A stretch of 11,217 bases of DNA from contig JAOZVK010000146.1 of the NCBI GenBank assembly GCA_029938185.1, forward strand, positions 1 to 11,217, written 5' to 3'. The notes under the pieces were generated by a model that did no database searches, was not told where the DNA came from, and saw only the letters and a program-made list of their open reading frames with translations. Numbering within the stretch: position 1 is the first letter of the stretch; each line of letters opens with the position of its first letter. Source of the DNA: Bacteroidales bacterium (lineage in GTDB: Bacteria; Bacteroidota; Bacteroidia; Bacteroidales; JAOZVK01). A program made the position numbers and the translations under genes. Below are positions 6,605-11,217 of this stretch, in pieces.

Positions 6605-7531
6605 ATGTCAAATTGTCCTGCATGTGGTGCAAATTTCCCAATAACAAATTTTGTATGTGAGTATTGTGGTCATGTTATAACTGAAAGAGTAAAAAAAGTT
6701 GAATTAAACAATTCTAATGAAATTTCTTTTTCGGAATCAATAGATATCATTCGCGAAAACCTAAATGCACTTCATGAAATACATCGACCTACAATTAAAG
6801 AAGCAATACTAGGTGTTATTAGAATAATCTTAGCTTTACAAACTTTTGGAATTATCCTATTGTTTTGGAAAAAACAAGCAAAAAGATTTAACAAAAAAAA
6901 TTACAATAAACTTAAAACAATTGTTGCGAGAAACATATCTCAATTAAAAGTTTCATCAAAAGGTAGCAACCAACTTTTGGGTCAAATAAACATTGTCGAA
7001 AAAGAACTTCATGAAATTGATGATGAAATAAAAAAAAGTATTCGCTCAAAACAAATATTTATTTTACTTACAATAGCTGTATACATAACAATTATATTTG
7101 TTAATAGAACAAATAAAAAAGGTATGGTTAAAATAAAACCATACGAAAAATTTGTAACTGGTCAAATTGATAATCACATTAGAATAAATAATATATCATG
7201 CTATGTAAAACCCTACAACTCTACTGAATATCTTGAAAATATTGAAATATTAGTAAAAGTTAGTGTAAAGGAAGCATACGAACTTAATGAAAATGAGAAA
7301 CTAGGTCTTGAACTGATTTTGAGAGACGATATTGGAGATTATATCACTGTGTTTGACAGTTCTAAGATAAGTAATGAAGATATTAAAAAAGTTGAGTGGA
7401 TGCTTAAACATGGTGTTAAAAAACCTTATATTTTAAGATTTATGCTAAAACCAAAAAAAAGGATGTTTTCAATTCCTAAAAATATAAAACACTTTTCTAT
7501 ATTTTCTTCAATTGTCTTAAAAAAGGAATAG
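6605..7531 (+). CDS. Zinc-ribbon protein with two membrane segments, function unknown
   Basis: The N-terminus MSNCPACGANFPITNFVCEYCG has two CxxC pairs (C4, C7, C18, C21), a classic zinc ribbon. Charged and helical sequence follows, then a first hydrophobic segment (about 67-88, AILGVIRIILALQTFGIILLFW), a lysine-rich amphipathic loop (89-150), and a second membrane segment (151-167, IFILLTIAVYITIIFVN). The C-terminal 140 residues look globular with alternating beta strands. If both segments span the membrane, the two ends face the same side, most likely the cytoplasm. I chose the ATG at 6605 (308 aa). A longer frame from 6509 would add 32 residues, but these are encoded by the inverted repeat copies and should be ignored. 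I recognise no named family. It stands between rho and the DUF3078 gene. Confidence 0.8.
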   Translation: MSNCPACGANFPITNFVCEYCGHVITERVKKVELNNSNEISFSESIDIIRENLNALHEIHRPTIKEAILGVIRIILALQTFGIILLFWKKQAKRFNKKNYNKLKTIVARNISQLKVSSKGSNQLLGQINIVEKELHEIDDEIKKSIRSKQIFILLTIAVYITIIFVNRTNKKGMVKIKPYEKFVTGQIDNHIRINNISCYVKPYNSTEYLENIEILVKVSVKEAYELNENEKLGLELILRDDIGDYITVFDSSKISNEDIKKVEWMLKHGVKKPYILRFMLKPKKRMFSIPKNIKHFSIFSSIVLKKE

Positions 7532-7563
7532 TTAAAGAAATGACGAATTATAAATTACGAATT

Positions 7564-7668
7564 AAGGTCTTCGACCTATTTATAGTTGCTTACGTATTAA
7601 TATAAAAATAACTTAATTAAAGAGTTATGAATAAGTAAAATGTCAAAAAACTTTTGTAACAGTACTTA
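7564..7668 (+). repeat. Long copy (about 105 bp) of the GGTCTTCGACC repeat
   Basis: It begins AAGGTCTTCGACCTATTTA, continues TAGTTGCTTACG, and ends CTTTTGTAACAGTACTTA. It matches 825-929 over the whole length in the same orientation. It starts 32 bp after the stop of the zinc-ribbon gene, in the sense direction of that gene. Confidence 0.75.
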
Positions 7669-7744
7669 CGAATTGGTTTACACTATAAGTGTTTTACAAA
7701 AAATAAATCGGAAGTTATTTCTTAATGATTCCTTACTAATCAAA

Positions 7745-7773
7745 TTGAAAAACACAACACAATTTTAGCTTTT
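7745..7773 (+). promoter_or_regulatory. Weak candidate promoter for the DUF3078 gene
   Basis: TTG (7745-7747), an 18-nt spacer, then TAGCTTTT (7766-7773), which matches the -7 box TAnnTTTG at all but the last base. It lies about 40 bp before the ATG. The evidence is only this similarity and the position. Confidence 0.25.
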
Positions 7774-7813
7774 TAAATTTAAACTATATAAATAACTTAA
7801 TTTAACAAATTAT

Positions 7814-8692
7814 ATGAAAAAAGTATTATCAACTTTAATGATTCTTGTACTGACAAGTTATGTATTTTCGCAAAATGCAGATTCAATAAAAAACTGGAGT
7901 TTAAGTGGTATTACCAGTCTTAATGGTTCTCAGGTAGAGTTAAGTAACTGGGCTGCTGGTGGAGAAAAGTCATTATCGTATATTGGCATAGTATCTTTAA
8001 ATGCAAATTACAAAAAAGGAAAACATGTATGGGATAATAGTTTTAATTTAGCATATGGGCAACAAATGCTTGGTGATGATGATGCTAAAAAAACAGATGA
8101 TAAACTTGAATTTTCGAGTAAATATGGATTTAATACCAAAATTGATAAATGGTATTATGCTACATTATTCAGCTTAAAAACTCAAATGACCGAAGGTTAC
8201 AAGTATAATGATGATGGAACAGAAACCAAAATATCAGATATGTTTTCGCCTGCTTACATAGTATATTCTCTTGGTTTGGATTATAAACCCAGCAAAAAGC
8301 TTTCAATATACATTTCTCCTTTAACAGGAAAAACAACAATTGTAAATTCTCCAATGCTTAAAGCTCAAGGTGTTTACGGACTTGAACCAGAAGAAAGTTC
8401 AAAAACAGAATTAGGTGCTTATTTTAAAGTTCTATATATTGTTGATTTAATGAAAAATGTAAATCTAAAAACAAATTTATCACTATTTTCTAGTTATACT
8501 GAAAAACCAGAAAATATTGATGTAAACTGGACAGTTTTAATTTCAATGAAAGTAAATAAATATATTTCAGCAAATATTTCTACCGAACTTATTTATGATG
8601 ATGATATTGATATAGCTGATGACGATGGAAACCTTTCACCTAGAATACAATTTAAAGAGGTGTTTAGTATTGGTTTTTCATATAAGTTTTAG
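7814..8692 (+). CDS. DUF3078-type outer-membrane protein
   Basis: Residues 1-19 form a signal peptide (MKK, then a hydrophobic LMILVLTSYVFS core). The mature protein starts near Q20. The segment NWSLSGITSLNGSQVELSNWAAGGEKSLS (27-55) is the family hallmark, with the Trp-rich SNWAAGGE motif. The rest alternates polar and aromatic residues as in a beta barrel, and the chain ends with SIGFSYKF, a terminal phenylalanine being typical of outer-membrane barrels. Acidic DDD clusters at about 84-87 and 254-266 probably lie in loops. The 292-aa length fits the family. Its role is not known; export to the outer membrane is the main inference. A MITE-like element starts 9 bp after its stop codon, and it seems to be a single-gene unit. 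Confidence 0.85.
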   Translation: MKKVLSTLMILVLTSYVFSQNADSIKNWSLSGITSLNGSQVELSNWAAGGEKSLSYIGIVSLNANYKKGKHVWDNSFNLAYGQQMLGDDDAKKTDDKLEFSSKYGFNTKIDKWYYATLFSLKTQMTEGYKYNDDGTETKISDMFSPAYIVYSLGLDYKPSKKLSIYISPLTGKTTIVNSPMLKAQGVYGLEPEESSKTELGAYFKVLYIVDLMKNVNLKTNLSLFSSYTEKPENIDVNWTVLISMKVNKYISANISTELIYDDDIDIADDDGNLSPRIQFKEVFSIGFSYKF

Positions 8693-8700
8693 GTTTTTAT

Positions 8701-8850
8701 GGCTACCCCACGTAAAGTTGGAGAACTTATCCACGCTCGGCAGGTATTTTCACCTGCCACTGACCAGTTGTTCTCTTACTATCAGGTGAAAAACATTTGA
8801 CAGGCGCAACTTGTTGATAAGTATCCGAGTCCAACTTTATGCGGATATCC
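8701..8850. repeat. MITE-like element B, ends related to element A
   Basis: The left end starts GGCTACCCCACG and continues TAAAGTTGGA (to 8722). The right end (8829-8850) is an imperfect reverse complement, with TCCAACTTTA (8830-8839) exact and GGATATCC replacing GGGTAGCC. The interior has the hairpin GGCAGGT-ATTTTC-ACCTGCC (8739-8758). The element is GC-richer than its surroundings, has no ORF, and shares its ends but not its middle with element A at 632-758. Confidence 0.55.
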
Positions 8851-8914
8851 AGTTTTATCCTAATCCACTTAGATATAATAAAAAATAAAATCATTAATTT
8901 TACTATTTATAAAA

Positions 8915-9679
8915 ATGACACATTTATTAGAAAAAAAATTAATAGAGGCAGCAGATTTAATTAAAAACTCTAAGCACACAACAGCTTTTACAGGTGCGGG
9001 AATTTCTGTCGAAAGTGGTATACCTCCATTTAGAGGTGCTGATGGACTTTGGAGTAAATACGACCCTAAAGTTTTAGACTTACAATATTTTTATAAAAAT
9101 CCAAAAGATGCATGGAAAGTAATAAGAGAACTATTCTATGATTTTTTTGGTAAAGCAAAACCAAATCCTGCACATTATGCATTAGCCAATTTTGAAAAAA
9201 ACAATTTGTTAAAAGCTGTTATAACTCAAAATATTGATAATTTGCATCAAGAAGCAGGCAGTAAAACTGTGTATGAGTTTCACGGTACAGCTCAATTCCT
9301 TGTTGATATAAAAACTGGAGATAGATTTAGAATTGAAGAAATAAACATGAAAAAAATACCTGTTACAAATCCTAAAACAGGCAATCTTTTGAAACCTGAT
9401 TTTATTTTCTTTGGTGAAGGCATACCAGAATACGCAAACCGGAAATCGTTTGAAGAAGCTAATAATGCCGAAATATTAATTATTATAGGAACTACAGGTG
9501 AGGTGATGCCTGCATCAATGATTCCATATCAAGCTAAAAGAAATAATGCAACTATTATTGAGATTAATACTGAAAAATCATTATACACAAACCAAATAAC
9601 TGATATATTTTTACAAGCTAAAGCTGGTGAGGTTTTATATAAATTAGAACAATTAGTTTTAGGCAAAAATAGCTCTTAG
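8915..9679 (+). CDS. Sir2-family NAD-dependent protein deacylase without zinc cysteines
   Basis: Sirtuins remove acyl groups from lysines using NAD+. The Rossmann-fold motifs are intact: TGAGISVESGIPPFRG (26-41), TQNIDNLH (104-111), the catalytic histidine in FHG (H123), PDFIFFGEGIP (161-171), IIGTTGEVMPA (190-200) and EINTE (216-220). The length of 254 aa is usual. The oddity is the small domain after FHG. Where relatives have two CxxC pairs, this protein has VDIKTGD (130-136) and TNPKTGN (151-157), and the whole protein has no cysteine. The fold of that module is kept in length but cannot bind zinc through Cys. Y75 sits where class III enzymes have YxxR, without the Arg. It is convergent with lptC. 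Confidence 0.92.
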   Translation: MTHLLEKKLIEAADLIKNSKHTTAFTGAGISVESGIPPFRGADGLWSKYDPKVLDLQYFYKNPKDAWKVIRELFYDFFGKAKPNPAHYALANFEKNNLLKAVITQNIDNLHQEAGSKTVYEFHGTAQFLVDIKTGDRFRIEEINMKKIPVTNPKTGNLLKPDFIFFGEGIPEYANRKSFEEANNAEILIIIGTTGEVMPASMIPYQAKRNNATIIEINTEKSLYTNQITDIFLQAKAGEVLYKLEQLVLGKNSS

Positions 9680-9811
9680 GTGGGCTTATAAAAATTAATA
9701 AATTACAACAATATGCATTTACACATAGGGCGTTGCCTTATGTTAATGCTTATGCCTTTTCAGGACGAAAAAACTTAAATAAGCTATTTTTGCTCGTATT
9801 TTTATAAGTCC
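9663..9811. repeat. Two interlocked inverted repeats between the Sir2 gene and lptC
   Basis: GCAAAAATAGCT (9663-9674, inside the last codons of the Sir2 gene) is inverted at 9782-9793. GGGCTTATAAAAAT (9682-9695) is inverted at 9798-9811 with one mismatch. The pairs cross rather than nest, so they would form a pseudoknot-like layout. Between them lies the hairpin ACATAGGGC-GTT-GCCTTATGT (9723-9743, one G-T pair), followed by a smaller one (CCT-TTTC-AGG). The spacer has no gene and separates two convergent genes. Confidence 0.55.
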
Positions 9812-9854
9812 AACATGCATCTAATCAGTATTAAAATTGAATATTTGGAACTTC

Positions 9855-10466
9855 CTATTTCACATTTTTCACACTATCTTTATTAATAAATTCATCGTGT
9901 ACATTAATATTTCCACTAACATTTAGAAACTTATAAATCGAAAAGCTTGTGTTTGACTCAAAACCCTTTGAACCTCTTATAACTGTTCCATCTGCATCTG
10001 ATATTACTACATGTTTTTGAGTAAATACTTTATCAGCAACTTCATCACCAAATAATTGTTCGGTTCGGAGAGTGTCTCCTCCAAGATTTGTTAACTCTAC
10101 ATTACCTCTTGCTTCCCATAGCCTTTTATCTTTAAAATATATTGCATAATTAGCTTTTATGCTTGATTCTACTTTTCTGTCTTTTCCGTATATTTCGACA
10201 TATATACCTTTTGGAAATTCATAGTTTGGACTTGCAACATCTTCATATGCATTCATTTCCTGAGTTGTTAGGCGACCTTCCAGTATACCGTTTTTACTAT
10301 ATGTCATCTGTGTATTAATTATTGATATATTGGGTAAGTCTTCTTTATTTGTTATTCGCTTTCTTAGTTTTAATTCATCATCACAAGATGAAAAAACAAA
10401 AATTAATACAAGTGTAAAAAATAAAGTATTTATTTTATGATATATTTTTATAAACCTATTTTTCAT
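9855..10466 (-). CDS. lptC: LPS export protein LptC (lipoprotein type)
   Basis: LptC is the periplasmic, inner-membrane-anchored part of the Lpt bridge that passes lipopolysaccharide from the LptBFG transporter to LptA. Residues 1-28 form a lipoprotein-type signal (MKNRFIKIYHKINTLFFTLVLIFVFSSC), with C28 as the likely lipidated residue. The mature part is a run of beta strands of the LptA/LptC fold: YSKNGILEGRLTTQEMNAYE (56-75), FPKGIYVEIY (84-93), ANYAIYFKDKRLWEARGNVE (105-124) and GDTLRTEQLFGD (130-141). I chose the ATG at 10466 (203 aa), because the longer frame from 10547 puts 27 polar residues before the signal peptide. No Lpt partners are in the window. The gene is convergent with the Sir2 gene. 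Confidence 0.88.
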   Translation of the reverse strand: MKNRFIKIYHKINTLFFTLVLIFVFSSCDDELKLRKRITNKEDLPNISIINTQMTYSKNGILEGRLTTQEMNAYEDVASPNYEFPKGIYVEIYGKDRKVESSIKANYAIYFKDKRLWEARGNVELTNLGGDTLRTEQLFGDEVADKVFTQKHVVISDADGTVIRGSKGFESNTSFSIYKFLNVSGNINVHDEFINKDSVKNVK

Positions 10467-10623
10467 TATTTTAGAGTTAATTGTCAATATTTCTTCTGTT
10501 AGTGTTGTGGCTTGATAGTATTTATACAAAATTAATATTTTAGACATATTGCATAATATCGTTCCTACGGAACTTTAAACATATGTGTTTAGCATGTTTA
10601 CTACCATACTTTTGCCACGCTGT

Positions 10624-11040
10624 GGCTGAAAAAAAAGTAAAATTTATCGACCTGTGCAATCAAAAAATATTTACGGTTTGCTCCGTGTTTTGTGAAACTA
10701 CTACTATATTGAGACATAAATTTCTAAAGTAAAAATACTGATATTTTTATATGACGCTAAATCGTGGCACGTTGCAACGTGCCACGATAATTATTAGAAA
10801 AATATACAGACATTTTTATATATTTCTATCTTAATACTTGTCTCTCTGATAATTTAAAAGACTTTAGAAATTTAAATCTTGATACACTACGTAGTTTTGT
10901 GAAACACAGAGCTAACTTTTGTTATTCCAGAAAACTGGAAACATAAACACAGCCCTGTGTTTCGCAATACGCCGACAGGTGTATCACAAAACACGGGGCT
11001 ATAATATTTTGATTGCACAGGTCGGCATTTTTTTTGTGCA
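10624..11040. repeat. Composite element of nested inverted repeats
   Basis: CGACCTGTGCAATCAAAA (10648-10665) is inverted exactly at 11007-11024. CCGTGTTTTGTGAAAC (10683-10698) is inverted at 10981-10996 with one mismatch. AAATTTCTAAAGT (10718-10730) is inverted exactly at 10861-10873. An eight-base A run outside the left arm (10629-10636) mirrors an eight-base T run outside the right arm (11028-11035). Smaller hairpins TTCCAG-AAAA-CTGGAA (10925-10940) and AAACACAG-CC-CTGTGTTT (10945-10962) lie in the right half. There is no ORF worth keeping. Confidence 0.65.
10761..10788. repeat. 28-bp perfect palindrome
   Basis: ATCGTGGCACGTTG (10761-10774) is followed at once by its exact reverse complement CAACGTGCCACGAT (10775-10788), with no loop. 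It is far richer in G and C than its surroundings and lies near the middle of the nested composite. Confidence 0.9.
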
Positions 11041-11066
11041 ATTGGCTACTTGATAGCAATTTATAA

Positions 11067-11104
11067 AAATGCGTAAGCCACATTAAATAGGTCGAAGACC
11101 TTAT
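11067..11104 (-). repeat. Short copy of the dispersed repeat, minus orientation
   Basis: Read on the minus strand: TAAGGTCTTCGACCTATTTAA, then TGTGGCTTACGCATTTTT. It is an intact short-form copy. If the orientation rule seen at other copies holds, a minus-strand gene should end just beyond the right edge of the window. Confidence 0.8.
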
Positions 11105-11217
11105 ATTTAGATTCACCATAATTTATTGATGATAAAATATAATTTAATGTTTTACAACATCTTTTTTGCAGTATAATAAGTTTAATCTTAATTTTTAGCA
11201 AATATAATAAAAATAAT

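Larger units (their letters stand above)
10467..11217. other. Gene-free right end with nested inverted repeats
   Basis: I see no supported gene. After the lptC leader come GTTCC-TAC-GGAAC (10561-10573), GCCAC-GCT-GTGGC (10614-10626), a large nested inverted-repeat composite (about 10624-11040), a repeat copy (11067-11104), and a plain AT-rich edge. A minus-strand frame is open from the right edge and could be the end of a gene, but it runs into the repeat and has no recognisable content. Confidence 0.65.

Noticed and set aside
10467..10547. 27-residue N-terminal extension of LptC
   Set aside because: It would place polar sequence in front of a good lipoprotein signal peptide, so the internal ATG at 10466 is the better start.
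10922..11119. Minus-strand 65-codon open frame at the right end
   Set aside because: It runs through hairpins and the right arm of the inverted-repeat composite, and the protein has no recognisable features.
11105..11217. Minus-strand frame open to the right edge
   Set aside because: It has no recognisable protein sequence, runs through the repeat copy before stopping, and AT-rich DNA gives such short open stretches by chance.

Overview
This 11.2 kb window is strongly AT-rich. Its genes point to a member of the Bacteroidota, probably a Bacteroidales-like lineage. The evidence is a short sigma-70 factor of the Bacteroidota primary type without region 1.1, a Rho factor with a long charged linker, a DUF3078-type outer-membrane protein, a lipoprotein-type LptC, and start codons without Shine-Dalgarno sequences. 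No tRNA, rRNA, CRISPR array, transposase or phage gene was found.

Layout from left to right: an unrecognised 168-aa gene (minus, 75-581); a 700-bp non-coding stretch full of inverted repeats (582-1287); sucC (minus); a SpoU/TrmH-family RNA methyltransferase (plus); a convergent spacer with a strong stem-loop; an rpoD-like sigma factor (minus), divergent from rho (plus) across a 480-bp AT-rich spacer with several symmetric motifs; a zinc-ribbon membrane protein (plus); a DUF3078 protein (plus); a Sir2-family protein without any cysteine (plus); lptC (minus); and a final stretch of about 750 bp with nested inverted repeats and no supported gene.

The genes are mostly single-gene units for core functions: the TCA cycle, RNA modification, transcription initiation and termination, envelope biogenesis, and NAD-dependent deacylation. 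They do not form a dedicated multi-gene system, and I found no convincing new defence or mobile system. The unusual signal lies between the genes. A repeat with the hairpin core AGGTC-TTC-GACCT occurs at seven sites, one of them degenerate. Four of the five single copies beside a gene lie just downstream of its stop codon in the sense direction, or close to it. Two longer copies are about 105 bp each. Two MITE-like elements share GGCTACCC...AAAGTTGGA ends, and several unrelated short palindromes resemble REP sequences. The other points of interest are a tandem duplication of the sigma factor's translation start that creates an out-of-frame upstream ORF, alternative hairpins in the rho leader, and the cysteine-free sirtuin.
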